From contig CAYRFE010000024.1 in assembly GCA_964423645.1 (NCBI GenBank), positions 22,209-56,682 on the forward strand: a DNA stretch of 34,474 nucleotides, written 5' to 3'. The position numbers and the translations under genes are program-made. This stretch comes from CAYRFE01 sp964423645 [NCBI: uncultured bacterium]. Lineage in GTDB: Bacteria > Macinerneyibacteriota > Macinerneyibacteria > Macinerneyibacteriales. Position 1 is the stretch's first letter. Each line of letters opens with the position of its first letter. The notes beneath the pieces were generated by a model. It ran no database searches, had not been told where the DNA came from, and saw only the letters and a list, made by a program, of their open reading frames with translations. This document shows, piece after piece, positions 22,217-30,925 of this stretch.

Positions 22217-23171
22217 TTTTGTTGTTGTTATTATTTTCAGCTCATGCACCCAAAAACCTGAAATGATAACGCGAGATTTTTTTGCACTGGATACATTGTG
22301 TTCTATTCGTATTGATTCTTCACATGTCGCCCTTTTACCGGAAGCAGAGCAAATGGTGAAAGAATTTGAACAACGTTTGAGTCGTCATATTCCGACATCT
22401 GACATCTCTCGTCTTAATTCAGATCGTTCTATTCGAAGTATTGAATTGGTGGATATTATCCATCAGTATAACGCGTTGCCGCCTGAAATAAAAACTCTAT
22501 TTTCAATGACACTCGGTACTATTGTTGATGCATGGAATATACAAGGAGGCGGTACAGTCCCCGATTCTGCTCTGCTACGACAACTGCTTCATGAGTCTCT
22601 TACCACTCATGTGAATACTCGATCCGATGGTACAGTGGTCATCACGGGAAAGGGTGTAGTCGAACTTGGTGGCTTATTAAAAGGATATTTATGCGGTGAA
22701 CTTGCTCGTTTTTTTGAATCAAAAGGTGCGACACGATTCATCATAGATCTGGGAGGGAATATTGCTGCATATTCCGTAAAACCGTATACATGGAAAATCG
22801 GCATAAAAAATCCTAAAGGGACGGGAATAATCGGGTATATCCAAACCGATAAACAAAAAATATTTGCTGCTACCTCAGGTAATTATGAACGATTTTTTAT
22901 ACACAACGGTATACGATACCATCATATTATTGATCCGATGAGCGGTTATCCGGTCACCGGAGTAACAAGTGTTACCGTTATGACGCAAAACGCCGCACTT
23001 TCGGATATTCTATCGACGGCGATGTTCGTTGCCGGCAAGGATCATGTGCGACATGCAGATGCAGTGAAAGAAGCGTTTGTGGCAGTATTTTTATTTGAAG
23101 ACAGTACATTTTCATCATATAATACCACTGAGGAGAAAGATGAAAACGACACAATATTTTGGAAGTTCTAA
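22182..23171 (+). CDS. apbE: FAD:protein FMN transferase ApbE, lipoprotein
   Basis: 329 residues from the ATG at 22182. This start gives a lipoprotein signal (MKKILLCIRLCSFVVVIIFSSC, acylated Cys22) and overlaps the previous gene by 35 bases. ApbE signatures: GVVELGGLLKGYLCGELARF, IDLGGNIAAYS, HHIIDPMSGYPVTG and the Mg-binding NAALSDILSTAMFVAG. The enzyme attaches FMN from FAD to Thr/Ser of exported flavoproteins such as Rnf/Nqr subunits or extracellular electron-transfer proteins, outside the cytoplasm. The position near the NusG-II and Gx-transporter genes recalls FmnB of the electron-transfer locus. The target protein is not in the window. Confidence 0.92.
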   Translation: MKKILLCIRLCSFVVVIIFSSCTQKPEMITRDFFALDTLCSIRIDSSHVALLPEAEQMVKEFEQRLSRHIPTSDISRLNSDRSIRSIELVDIIHQYNALPPEIKTLFSMTLGTIVDAWNIQGGGTVPDSALLRQLLHESLTTHVNTRSDGTVVITGKGVVELGGLLKGYLCGELARFFESKGATRFIIDLGGNIAAYSVKPYTWKIGIKNPKGTGIIGYIQTDKQKIFAATSGNYERFFIHNGIRYHHIIDPMSGYPVTGVTSVTVMTQNAALSDILSTAMFVAGKDHVRHADAVKEAFVAVFLFEDSTFSSYNTTEEKDENDTIFWKF

Positions 23172-24156
23172 AGACGGCAAGATCCAATGTCGAGTGTGCC
23201 CTCACGGATGTTTGATAAGTGATAAAGAAAGAGGATTATGCGGGTCTTTTGAGAATCAGGACGGTGTGTTATATGCTATGCGGTATGCGAAAGTTGCAGC
23301 AGCTGCAGTTGATCCGATAGAAAAGAAACCTCTGTTTCATTTTTTTCCCGGGTCAAGTGTTTTTTCGGTTGCGCAGCAAGGGTGTAATTTGCGATGTCAG
23401 TGGTGTCAAAATCATTTGCTTTCACAGGCGACAGATGATGCCGGAGAGTTCGTAACAACTGAGGAACTTGTACGCGTTTGCGAGACACGTAATCATACCG
23501 CGATCGCCTTTACGTATTCGGAGCCTTTGATTTGGATCGATTATATTCGTGATTTTGCAGAGATCATGAAAAATAAAAATCCTGCATTTTCAATCGTGAT
23601 CGTCACCAACGGGTATATTAATCACCAACCTCTACACGATATTCTCCCTTATATTGATGCATTTAACGTTGATATCAAATCAATGAATGCCGATGTCTAT
23701 CATCGTTATATCGGGGGAGATATAAAGGCGGTTCTTCGTACGGTGAAAGATATTGCGACGAATGGAACCCATCTCGAAATCACGAATTTGATTATTCCTA
23801 CGATCAATGATACTGCACAAGAAATGACGGAACTTGTTCAGTGGATTGCCGGAGAATGCGGATCACAAATTCCGTTGCATTTGTCGCGATATCGTCCTTC
23901 ATATTTATTTACTGAACCTGCAACACCGATCGAAACGATAGAACGTGCATATAATATTTCACGAGAGTATCTTTCGTTTGTTTATACGGGGAATATGCCT
24001 GCTGCGACGGGTCATGAAAATACGTATTGTCCGTCATGCGGTGCATTATTAATTGAACGAGAACAATATTCTGTACATATGCATCATATTTTCAATGGCA
24101 TATGCGATATGTGCGGCTCAACGGTGTACGGGAAGTTTTTCAATGACACGAAATGA
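23140..24156 (+). CDS. amrS: Radical SAM protein of the AmmeMemoRadiSam type
   Basis: 338 residues from the ATG at 23140 (GAGGAGAAAG upstream), overlapping apbE by 32 bases. Radical SAM cluster motif CNLRCQWC (C82, C86, C89). An N-terminal Cys set (C17, C20, C24, C34: CRVCPHGCLISDKERGLCG) and a C-terminal CPSC...CDMC zinc-ribbon-like pair are typical of the AmrS/PflA-like subgroup. The family name comes from linkage with AMMECR1 and Memo proteins, neither of which is in this window. It reductively cleaves S-adenosylmethionine; the substrate is unknown. Confidence 0.88.
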   Translation: MKTTQYFGSSKDGKIQCRVCPHGCLISDKERGLCGSFENQDGVLYAMRYAKVAAAAVDPIEKKPLFHFFPGSSVFSVAQQGCNLRCQWCQNHLLSQATDDAGEFVTTEELVRVCETRNHTAIAFTYSEPLIWIDYIRDFAEIMKNKNPAFSIVIVTNGYINHQPLHDILPYIDAFNVDIKSMNADVYHRYIGGDIKAVLRTVKDIATNGTHLEITNLIIPTINDTAQEMTELVQWIAGECGSQIPLHLSRYRPSYLFTEPATPIETIERAYNISREYLSFVYTGNMPAATGHENTYCPSCGALLIEREQYSVHMHHIFNGICDMCGSTVYGKFFNDTK

Positions 24157-24496
24157 TCGTGTACTATTATTATTTGCATTTATCGTGACGATTTTGCTGG
24201 CAGTGGTCGGTATATATTATCGTGCTCATTCACCGTATGAAATGAATAGCGTTACGTTGTTGATTCATGACGTAAAAACAACGTATGCATTGGATAAAGA
24301 TGCGATCATAGATATCGGTACACACCATATAGAAATTGTACATAATCGAGTCCGAATCACGCATGCCGCTTGTTCGGATAAGATATGTGAAAAAGCGGGC
24401 TGGGTGAGCGACGGTGTGATCGTGTGTGCACCGTTCAAAGTGGTCGTTATTGTCGCACAGGAAACGGCGCAACAAGTGGATGCGGTAACGCATTAA
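24143..24496 (+). CDS. NusG domain II-containing membrane-anchored protein (EetA-like)
   Basis: 117 residues from the ATG at 24143, overlapping amrS by 14 bases. One N-terminal membrane segment (about 9-30), then an extracytoplasmic NusG-II/KOW-like domain ending CSDKICEKAGWVSDGVIVCAPFKVVVIV, with three Cys in the family spacing. Despite the name it has no link to transcription. As I recall, EetA of the Listeria flavin-based extracellular electron transfer locus carries the same annotation. The next gene, of the EetB type, starts seven bases after its stop, which supports that comparison. Confidence 0.78.
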   Translation: MTRNDRVLLLFAFIVTILLAVVGIYYRAHSPYEMNSVTLLIHDVKTTYALDKDAIIDIGTHHIEIVHNRVRITHAACSDKICEKAGWVSDGVIVCAPFKVVVIVAQETAQQVDAVTH

Positions 24497-24503
24497 GGAA
24501 AAT

Positions 24504-25010
24504 GTGAAAAAAATAGTATTTCGTGATTTTGTTTTCATTGCATTGCTATCAGCAGGTGCGGTCGTGTTGAATTCAATAGACATGCTGATCACCATGCCAT
24601 TTCCGTATGTACGATTGGGTATTGCACATATTATGACAATAGTGGCCTTATATCTTGTGGGGATTCGGGCGGCAGGGCTTGTAATTTTGTTTAAAGTCAT
24701 TATCAGTGCATTACTTTTCGGAAAAATAGGTGCGCCCGGCTTTATGATCGCTATCGCCGGAAATATAGGAGCGTATCTTTTTCTGATCGGAGGGAAGCGG
24801 TTGTTTTCTATAATTCCCCTCAGTATCGGTGCGGCTTTTTGTAATAATGCCGCTCAAGCAATAATTGTTTTTATTTTTTTTGTACCGCATCTTGAAATTA
24901 TCTGGCTTTTTGCTATACTACTCGGGATAGGGATTCTCACAGGAACAGGAATGGGCATTGTCTCCAAATTGCTCATAGAAAGATTGAGTCATGGAAATCG
25001 TCACCATTAA
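24504..25010 (+). CDS. Gx transporter family / heptaprenyl diphosphate synthase component I-like membrane protein (EetB-like)
   Basis: 168 residues from a GTG with AAGGAA at 24495-24500. Five or six hydrophobic segments with many Gly and Ala. The opening (FIALLSAGAVVLNSIDMLI) and PYVRLGIAHIMTIVALYL are characteristic of the Hpre_diP_synt_I/Gx family, whose members resemble substrate-binding subunits of ECF transporters. The old name from prenyl synthesis is misleading. Its pairing with a NusG-II protein and ApbE matches EetA/EetB/FmnB of flavin-based electron transfer. A quinone or flavin substrate is inferred only. Confidence 0.78.
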   Translation: MKKIVFRDFVFIALLSAGAVVLNSIDMLITMPFPYVRLGIAHIMTIVALYLVGIRAAGLVILFKVIISALLFGKIGAPGFMIAIAGNIGAYLFLIGGKRLFSIIPLSIGAAFCNNAAQAIIVFIFFVPHLEIIWLFAILLGIGILTGTGMGIVSKLLIERLSHGNRHH

Positions 25011-25623
25011 TTTAAAGATGATCTATCTGATTTTTATGTTACTTTCACTGATTACCGCACTCTATGCTTTTTTTGTAATGCGGGTAATGAAGATCGGATT
25101 TTTCAATAAAAATCTTTTTACCAGTAAAAAAGATATGGAAAATATTAACACGACATCGTATGTTTTCCCTTTGGTTTTTGCATTGTCTTTTATGATAGCT
25201 GATACAATTGTCTGGTTTGTGCGATGGGATGTCGCTGTAATATTGTTGAGTTTGGGATTCAAAATAATCACGTATAAAGTGTATGAGATCTATTATATTT
25301 CGAAAGCAAAAAAAGTTTTTAATGAGATACACCGTTATTACCCGTCGTACCATGGCACCTATATACTTCATTACGCCTGGCCGTTGATACCGATTGCACA
25401 AATAGTTTTTTTGTATTCATATTTTTCTTGGTATGTGTATATTTTCACATGCCTTGAATGTATTATCATGATGTATTTATATCGTGTAAAAAAATTTCAG
25501 CAGCTTATTTATTCAATAAAAATAGTTGAAGGGATAGCATTACTCACGGTTTTCTTGTTGATGTATCAATTTGGACATCCGCTGATGTATGCCGCGGCAA
25601 TAGGCATTCTTGTACTACTGTAA
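24991..25623 (+). CDS. Unknown multi-helix membrane protein
   Basis: 210 residues, no recognised family. About six hydrophobic segments (near 7-27, 50-70, 72-90, 127-145, 148-165, 180-208). It begins inside the end of the Gx-transporter gene (20-base overlap), so it should be co-translated and possibly acts with it. Last gene of the run that starts with glmS. A T-rich stretch follows its stop, but no clear hairpin. Confidence 0.6.
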   Translation: MEIVTINLKMIYLIFMLLSLITALYAFFVMRVMKIGFFNKNLFTSKKDMENINTTSYVFPLVFALSFMIADTIVWFVRWDVAVILLSLGFKIITYKVYEIYYISKAKKVFNEIHRYYPSYHGTYILHYAWPLIPIAQIVFLYSYFSWYVYIFTCLECIIMMYLYRVKKFQQLIYSIKIVEGIALLTVFLLMYQFGHPLMYAAAIGILVLL

Positions 25624-25665
25624 GTTTTTTTTATACATGAATTTACGGTGGGCGTACCTTTTCTC

Positions 25666-25694
25666 TTGTTATTTATTTGTCTCTATTGTATAAT
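25666..25694 (+). promoter_or_regulatory. Promoter of the receiver-TPR operon, probably leaderless
   Basis: -35 TTGTTA (25666-25671), 17-base spacer, consensus -10 TATAAT (25689-25694). The ATG at 25702 lies seven bases downstream with no Shine-Dalgarno sequence, so the transcript probably starts at or one base before the ATG. Confidence 0.7.
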
Positions 25695-25701
25695 TAACCA
25701 T

Positions 25702-27015
25702 ATGGATGTTGAAAACAAAAAAACGGTTATGTTCCTCAATAGTGACATGACAGTATCTTCGTATCTCAAGTCGTTTCTTGAGGATAATCATTATGATGTT
25801 TTCGGCGCATCAACGGCAGATGACGTTTTATTGACTCTTACTATTAAACCTGTAAGTTGTATTTTATTGGATATTTTTATTAAATGGGGCAATAGTATGG
25901 AACTCCTTCGAATGATTCGAAAGCAATTCATTGATATTCCTATTATAGTCATGGGTGATGGCAATATCAAAAACATTGTCAATTTCCAAAAATTCAGTAT
26001 CTCGGATTATATTATTAAACCTATAAATAAATTGAAATTACTTGAACGAATTGAAAAGAGTATCGAAGAACGAGGCGATACCTATTTACGTTATTATCAT
26101 ATCGGGGAATTGTATTTTGCATCAAAGCATTTTGATATTGCAAGAATCTCATTTGAAAATGCGATAAAACTGAATGAAGATTTTATCCCGGCCTATGTAT
26201 CGCTGGTTGAGATTTATTTTGAATTAGACCAAATTGATGCCGCGAAGGAATACCTTGATACTGCATTTGAAAAATCACCCGAGGATGTTCGATTGTTGGA
26301 GTTGAAGGGGGATATGTTTTGCAAAAGGAAGCAATATCCGAAGGCATTATCGGCATATCGACGTGTCGTCAAGTCTGATCCTGCGCGAGTAGGCGTTTTT
26401 GTGAAATTGGCCAAAACACATGTTTTATCGGGAGAGCTCAAATCAGCGTTGTTATCATTATTGAATGTCATAAAAATAAAACCCGATTATCGAGAAGCAA
26501 TCTATGAAGCATTAGATATTTTAGCTCAAGAAAAAAATTATGAACAAATGTATGCAGTCAGTAAAAAGTCTTTGCGATATTATCCTAATGATGAGAGAGT
26601 TATATCGTATTATTTTATGGCATTGTATCAGTCGGGATTGATGCAAGAGCTTGGTGAGTTTTTTGCGGCGGAAAACAGAATGCCATTCGCGAAACCCCTT
26701 TTTTCAGTGTTGCAATCGAATTCTTTTGCACGACTTTCATCTCTCGCATCGTTTTTACCCAAAAAAGTATTTGTAACACTTTTGAAATATGTGGTTGAAC
26801 GGCTCACTCCTGATGAGGTCGTACCCCTTTTGGATGTTTTTTTCCCACTTATAACAAAAGAAGATTTTTTCGCGATTGCTGATGAGAATGTATTTCGTGT
26901 GTTGATGACGACTGCTGCGCGTCAACGCGTCGCTTTGGATACTTTCCTCAAGAAACATTCAGCACAGCTTCCCCCGAATTTTCTCGTGCGCATTCAGACA
27001 AAAGTCGAGTTATGA
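25702..27015 (+). CDS. Receiver-domain protein with TPR repeats
   Basis: 437 residues from the ATG at 25702; an in-frame ATG at 25648 lies upstream of the promoter -10. The N-terminal receiver domain (about 6-120) keeps the phospho-acceptor Asp57 (CILLDIF) and Lys106 (YIIKP); the acidic pocket reads NSD at 13-15. Then several TPR units (about 123-330, such as ARISFENAIKLNEDFIPAYVSLVEIYFELD) and a C-terminal part of unknown fold. There is no DNA-binding or enzymatic output domain, so it probably signals by protein contact. It heads an operon with an exported protein and an NtrC-type regulator. No histidine kinase is present in the window. Confidence 0.78.
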   Translation: MDVENKKTVMFLNSDMTVSSYLKSFLEDNHYDVFGASTADDVLLTLTIKPVSCILLDIFIKWGNSMELLRMIRKQFIDIPIIVMGDGNIKNIVNFQKFSISDYIIKPINKLKLLERIEKSIEERGDTYLRYYHIGELYFASKHFDIARISFENAIKLNEDFIPAYVSLVEIYFELDQIDAAKEYLDTAFEKSPEDVRLLELKGDMFCKRKQYPKALSAYRRVVKSDPARVGVFVKLAKTHVLSGELKSALLSLLNVIKIKPDYREAIYEALDILAQEKNYEQMYAVSKKSLRYYPNDERVISYYFMALYQSGLMQELGEFFAAENRMPFAKPLFSVLQSNSFARLSSLASFLPKKVFVTLLKYVVERLTPDEVVPLLDVFFPLITKEDFFAIADENVFRVLMTTAARQRVALDTFLKKHSAQLPPNFLVRIQTKVEL

Positions 27016-27698
27016 AAATTGTTTTTTTGAGTATTTTCCTTTGTTTCGTACAGTACGCAGTTGCACTCACGGTGTATACCGATACTCCTTACATCAGACC
27101 GTTTTTGAATAAAACCTTGCCTAGTGTCAAATATACGGATAATAGCGAAAAAGCTGAATTAGGATTGGTCAATGGGCTACGTCATTCGGTGATACGGGCA
27201 AATATGCATGATTATACAATCGGGATTGAGGATATCAATCTTGAAGATGGCAAGGTAAATGATAATGTTATTTATTCTTTCGATAATTATAAAAAAATTC
27301 TTCATAATATTACCGACGTATTATCTCTTCATTATCCTCATGAAGAAAAAAAGTTTCATGAAATATTAAAAAAAACATTTCAGGAAATTGATGCAATCAA
27401 ACAGTCTGTCAAATGTAAGAAAAAGATGATCTTTCGATATGGGAATCGCTTTGATTACCTTTTGAAAGAGTTTCAACAACCTTTTATTCCGGTCGACGGT
27501 AGTTTTACTGCACGGGAAAAAGCATTTCGTGAATACAATATCTCTTTGATTTTTGTATGCGAACCAATGCCCGAGACCATAAAAAAAAGCATTGATGCTC
27601 TTTTAGCCGGCTATGTGTATTACGATGTGTCGGTGTACGATCAAATAACAGACCTACCGATTCAATTAAAAACAGTCTTGGAGGCATTTTCGCGATGA
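27012..27698 (+). CDS. Exported protein, possibly related to TroA/ZnuA-type binding proteins
   Basis: 228 residues with a signal peptide (MKIVFLSIFLCFVQYAVA). Not confidently recognised. The order VYTDTPYIRPFL..., a long helix region (IYSFDNYKKILHNITDVLSLHYPHEEKKFHEILKKTFQEIDAIKQ), then KKKMIFRYGNRFDYLLKEF resembles metal-binding periplasmic proteins, where the last segment is H-AF-YL. The usual metal-binding His residues are absent, so metal transport is unlikely. ATGA overlaps with both neighbours tie it to the receiver-TPR protein and the sigma-54 activator; a sensor role is conceivable. Confidence 0.5.
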   Translation: MKIVFLSIFLCFVQYAVALTVYTDTPYIRPFLNKTLPSVKYTDNSEKAELGLVNGLRHSVIRANMHDYTIGIEDINLEDGKVNDNVIYSFDNYKKILHNITDVLSLHYPHEEKKFHEILKKTFQEIDAIKQSVKCKKKMIFRYGNRFDYLLKEFQQPFIPVDGSFTAREKAFREYNISLIFVCEPMPETIKKSIDALLAGYVYYDVSVYDQITDLPIQLKTVLEAFSR

Positions 27699-29023
27699 GT
27701 GATATTCTTATTCTCGATGACGAACAGGGAATGCGAAGTTTTCTGAAGGTCATGCTTGAGAAAGAAGGGTATGCCGTAACGTTATGTGACAGTGTGCAAA
27801 GCGGCATGGATGCTATCAGGAAGAATGCATTTGATCTTGTCGTGTCCGATCTGCGATTGACAGACGGTAGCGGTATTGATTTTCTCAAACAGGCACGAGA
27901 CATCGCACCCCATATGTTCTGTATCATTATTACCGCCTATGCGACACTTGAGACAGCGTTGGAAGCGATAAAAATCGGGGCATCCGATTACATTCTCAAA
28001 CCATTCAAGATAGAGACGCTTCGCGGTGCGATCAAAAACGCCCTTGAAAAAAAACGCCTTTTTGACGAGAATCAATATTTGCGTAATGCCATCAGTGGGA
28101 CGAATGAATTTGAAAACATCACGTTTCATGATGAGAAGATGAAAAAACTTCTGGAAGTAGCGGAAAAAGCGGCGAAAAGTGATGCCAATATTTTTATAAC
28201 CGGCGAAAGCGGATCGGGTAAAGAACGCTTTGCTCGCCACATACATGCTCGTAGCCTTCGCTGTACCGGTCCGTTTGTGGGAGTAAACTGCGGTGCATTA
28301 CCGGAAACACTTTTGGAAAGTGAATTATTCGGCTACGTGAGCGGTGCGTTTACCGGCGCGAATAAGAACAAAGATGGCTTATTTGTAGTTGCCAATAAAG
28401 GCACGATATTTTTGGATGAAATATCAGAGACCTCAAATGCATTTCAAGTAAAACTGTTGCGTGTCATTCAGGAACGGGAATTGCGTCCGCTAGGCAGTAG
28501 CAATGTCAAAAAAATAGATGTGCGCATTATCGCCGCCACCAATAAAAGTACGGAAGAATCCCTGAAAAAAGGGGAACTTCGTGAAGATCTGTATTATCGA
28601 TTGAATGTAATTCCTATCCATATTTTACCGTTACGCGAGCGTCCTGCCGATGTGCCGTTTTTGGCGGATTATTTTATCGCACAATACAGTAACGGACATA
28701 AAAAATTATCTGCCGCAGCGCATACCGCGCTTCTATCATACCCGTTCCCCGGGAATGTGCGCGAACTTGAAAATATAATCGAGCGCGTATGTGTCTTATC
28801 ATCAAACCATGTAGTGACCGATGAGGACTTTGCATTTTTACACGGACAACGTGAATGTCCGGTGGCGCATCCGCTTCGTCCGCTTGCTGATGTTGAGCGA
28901 GAGCATATACTTTCGGTGCTTTCATTGTGTGATAACAATAAATCGAAGGCATCTCAGATACTCGGTGTGAGCAGAAAGTATATTTATCAAAAACTCAAAG
29001 ATTACGGTATCAACGACGCATGA
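27695..29023 (+). CDS. NtrC-family sigma-54-dependent response regulator
   Basis: 442 residues. Receiver domain (1-120) with D8/D9, phospho-acceptor D52 and K102; AAA+ domain (about 140-375) with Walker A GESGSGKE, the sigma-54-contacting GAFTGA loop (217-222) and Walker B IFLDEI; C-terminal Fis-type helix-turn-helix (about 400-440, NKSKASQILGVSRKYIYQKLKDYG). It activates RNA polymerase-sigma-54 promoters after phosphorylation; target genes are not evident here. GGAGG lies 13 bases upstream. Overlaps both neighbours by four bases. The cognate kinase must lie elsewhere. Confidence 0.93.
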   Translation: MSDILILDDEQGMRSFLKVMLEKEGYAVTLCDSVQSGMDAIRKNAFDLVVSDLRLTDGSGIDFLKQARDIAPHMFCIIITAYATLETALEAIKIGASDYILKPFKIETLRGAIKNALEKKRLFDENQYLRNAISGTNEFENITFHDEKMKKLLEVAEKAAKSDANIFITGESGSGKERFARHIHARSLRCTGPFVGVNCGALPETLLESELFGYVSGAFTGANKNKDGLFVVANKGTIFLDEISETSNAFQVKLLRVIQERELRPLGSSNVKKIDVRIIAATNKSTEESLKKGELREDLYYRLNVIPIHILPLRERPADVPFLADYFIAQYSNGHKKLSAAAHTALLSYPFPGNVRELENIIERVCVLSSNHVVTDEDFAFLHGQRECPVAHPLRPLADVEREHILSVLSLCDNNKSKASQILGVSRKYIYQKLKDYGINDA

Positions 29024-29667
29024 ATACCAACGAACATTTGTTCTATACACCGGCATTATCGACGTTTACCGATGCAATGTATCGTGATTTCGAACCGGAG
29101 CTTATGGAACTCATTCATGAATCGCCATTACGCGACGGCGTGAACCCGACGGTAGGTAAAGAGATCGGCCGAGTGCTGATGTTCTTTGTCTCGCTCACGG
29201 GTGCAAAGCGTATCCTGGATCTTGGCACGTGTGTGGGCGTATCGTCCATTTGCATGGCGCGAGCGGCGGGAGCAGATGCACATATTACGACGGTAGATCA
29301 TCGTGCCGATCTGATCGAAGAGGCGAAGACCAATTTTACGCGTTTCGGTGTGGAGGGCAGAATAGAGACTATTGTCGGCGATGTGAAGCATGTCGTGCCG
29401 GCGCTCAACGATATGTTTGATATCATTGTGCAGGATTCTGCAAAAAAACTCTACGTTGAGTTATTGCCGCATTGTATACGTCTGTTAAAGCCGGGCGGGT
29501 TGCTTATCACCGATGATGTGTTGTTTTCTGAGATCGTATTTCCCGCACATATAAAAGGTATCACCGAGGCGGTCGCAGAATACAATCGGCAGATACGTGA
29601 ACACCAAGAGCTTGAAAGTATATTCATTCCGCTTGGCGATGGGTTGATCGTGTCGAGGAAGAAGTGA
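29020..29667 (+). CDS. SAM-dependent O-methyltransferase (COMT-like)
   Basis: 215 residues, class I methyltransferase fold. SAM-binding motif ILDLGTCVGVSSICMARA (about 66-83), acidic residue after strand 2 (TTVDHR), VGDV, DIIVQDSAKKLYVELLPH (metal-binding region of the catechol/caffeoyl-CoA OMT family) and LLKPGGLLITDDVLFSE. Similar to bacterial YrrM/TrmR-type proteins; an RNA or small-molecule substrate cannot be told. ATGA overlap with the regulator gene. The last 15 bases of the gene recur after each of the two following genes. Confidence 0.85.
   Translation: MNTNEHLFYTPALSTFTDAMYRDFEPELMELIHESPLRDGVNPTVGKEIGRVLMFFVSLTGAKRILDLGTCVGVSSICMARAAGADAHITTVDHRADLIEEAKTNFTRFGVEGRIETIVGDVKHVVPALNDMFDIIVQDSAKKLYVELLPHCIRLLKPGGLLITDDVLFSEIVFPAHIKGITEAVAEYNRQIREHQELESIFIPLGDGLIVSRKK
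29653..29667 (+). repeat. Tail repeat, copy 1 (native end of methyltransferase gene)
   Basis: TCGAGGAAGAAGTGA, the last five codons of the gene. Recurs exactly at 30831-30845 and, as TTGATCGTGTCGAGGAAG, at 32084-32101. Confidence 0.75.
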
Positions 29668-29713
29668 ATAATTCATGAAGTTGGTAGATAAACACATGTG
29701 TTGTGGAGGAATT

Positions 29714-30781
29714 ATGAGAAGTTGGTGCATTGTTATCCTGAGTAGCTTGATTTTAGCATCATGTAATTCTATTTCGAATCCTCAAGGGATTTATAAAGAT
29801 ATTAAGTCCGCATTAAAGAATAAAAGAAATGCCAAGTTTTTGTCAATTTCCGGGCAATCATCTATCGACCCTGATATAAAACATCTTGTTAACTTAAAAG
29901 TTCTCTATACAGATAATAATAGTTATGTTGAAATACCAAAAGAAATTCAAAACTTGAAAACTCTTGAATGGTTAACCATTAAAGAATATAGAATGCCAAA
30001 TATCTTTTCGAGAAAGAGCTATGAAGAGGATAAGAATTTAAAACGTGAACCAATTATTATCCCTGATGAAATTGGACGACTTCCAAACTTACAACGACTG
30101 GCAGTGAGTCCTGCAAAAAACATTCCGGAGTCTGTTTCAAATTTAAAAAAACTTGAATTTCTACAAATTTGGGGAGAAGATATAACTGAAATTCCTGCAA
30201 GTATTGGAGAACTTGAAAATTTGAAAAATTTGGTGATATGGGGAAATTACACGACAATACCATCGAGCATCGGTAATCTTAAAAAGCTACAACATTTGAC
30301 ATTAGTTGGTAATTTTAAGCAGATACCAAAGGAAATTGCTCTTTGTGAAGAATTAAAAGAACTTACTATTGCTTCACCAAATATTTCATCGATTCCTTTA
30401 GAAATACTTAATAATTATAGTTTAAATATTGATATAATAGGATATGCATTTATTTATGATGATAGAAGTAACACGACGCTTTATCTAGAAATTCCGAGAG
30501 GTTATAAAATAAATTGTCATTATCTTCATATTCGAAATTTCAAGGAGTTGGTATTCAAATATAACACGAAGGAACCATCATCTGTGGAATACCTTCATAT
30601 TGTTAACACGAACATTGATGCTTCGATCGATGAGATATTAAGTTTTGCAGGAAATTATGGAAGAAAACTTAAAAAGCTTAGTTTGCCTAAAATATCTGAC
30701 TTGCAGAAAAAGAAAGTAAGTAGTAAGTTTGAAGGTAAGCAATTAAACGTCACTGTCGAAGATAATGAATTATTACCGTAG
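29714..30781 (+). CDS. Leucine-rich-repeat lipoprotein
   Basis: 355 residues from the ATG at 29714 (GGAGGA at 29705-29710; a start at 29675 would spoil the signal). Lipoprotein signal with lipobox LASC (Cys17). Then leucine-rich repeats of about 22-23 residues (IPDEIGRLPNLQRLAV, IPESVSNLKKLEFLQI, IPASIGELENLKNLVI, IPSSIGNLKKLQHLTL, IPKEIALCEELKELTI), the IP-x-IG type common in surface or periplasmic bacterial LRR proteins. The C-terminal 110 residues are irregular. Much more AT-rich than the methyltransferase gene, suggesting horizontal acquisition. Likely membrane-anchored and protein-binding; partner unknown. Confidence 0.82.
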   Translation: MRSWCIVILSSLILASCNSISNPQGIYKDIKSALKNKRNAKFLSISGQSSIDPDIKHLVNLKVLYTDNNSYVEIPKEIQNLKTLEWLTIKEYRMPNIFSRKSYEEDKNLKREPIIIPDEIGRLPNLQRLAVSPAKNIPESVSNLKKLEFLQIWGEDITEIPASIGELENLKNLVIWGNYTTIPSSIGNLKKLQHLTLVGNFKQIPKEIALCEELKELTIASPNISSIPLEILNNYSLNIDIIGYAFIYDDRSNTTLYLEIPRGYKINCHYLHIRNFKELVFKYNTKEPSSVEYLHIVNTNIDASIDEILSFAGNYGRKLKKLSLPKISDLQKKKVSSKFEGKQLNVTVEDNELLP

Positions 30782-30830
30782 TAGGTGTTCATTGTGTTCT
30801 TAGCTTTTTGTGTTGGCTTACTGAATCTTA

Positions 30831-30845
30831 TCGAGGAAGAAGTGA
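30831..30845 (+). repeat. Tail repeat, copy 2
   Basis: TCGAGGAAGAAGTGA, identical to the end of the methyltransferase gene, 49 bases after the LRR gene. The surrounding 143-base gap has no other recognised feature. Confidence 0.7.
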
Positions 30846-30925
30846 GGATAATAGTTTCTTTTAGGGGTAAATCATGAAAAGGAAGTATACAAATATTTTA
30901 CTTTAAGTGTTTAAAGAGGATGCTT

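Noticed and set aside
24230-24700. 156-codon open frame on the minus strand opposite the NusG-II gene
   Set aside because: Antisense shadow of two well-supported genes, with no initiation signal or protein-like features.
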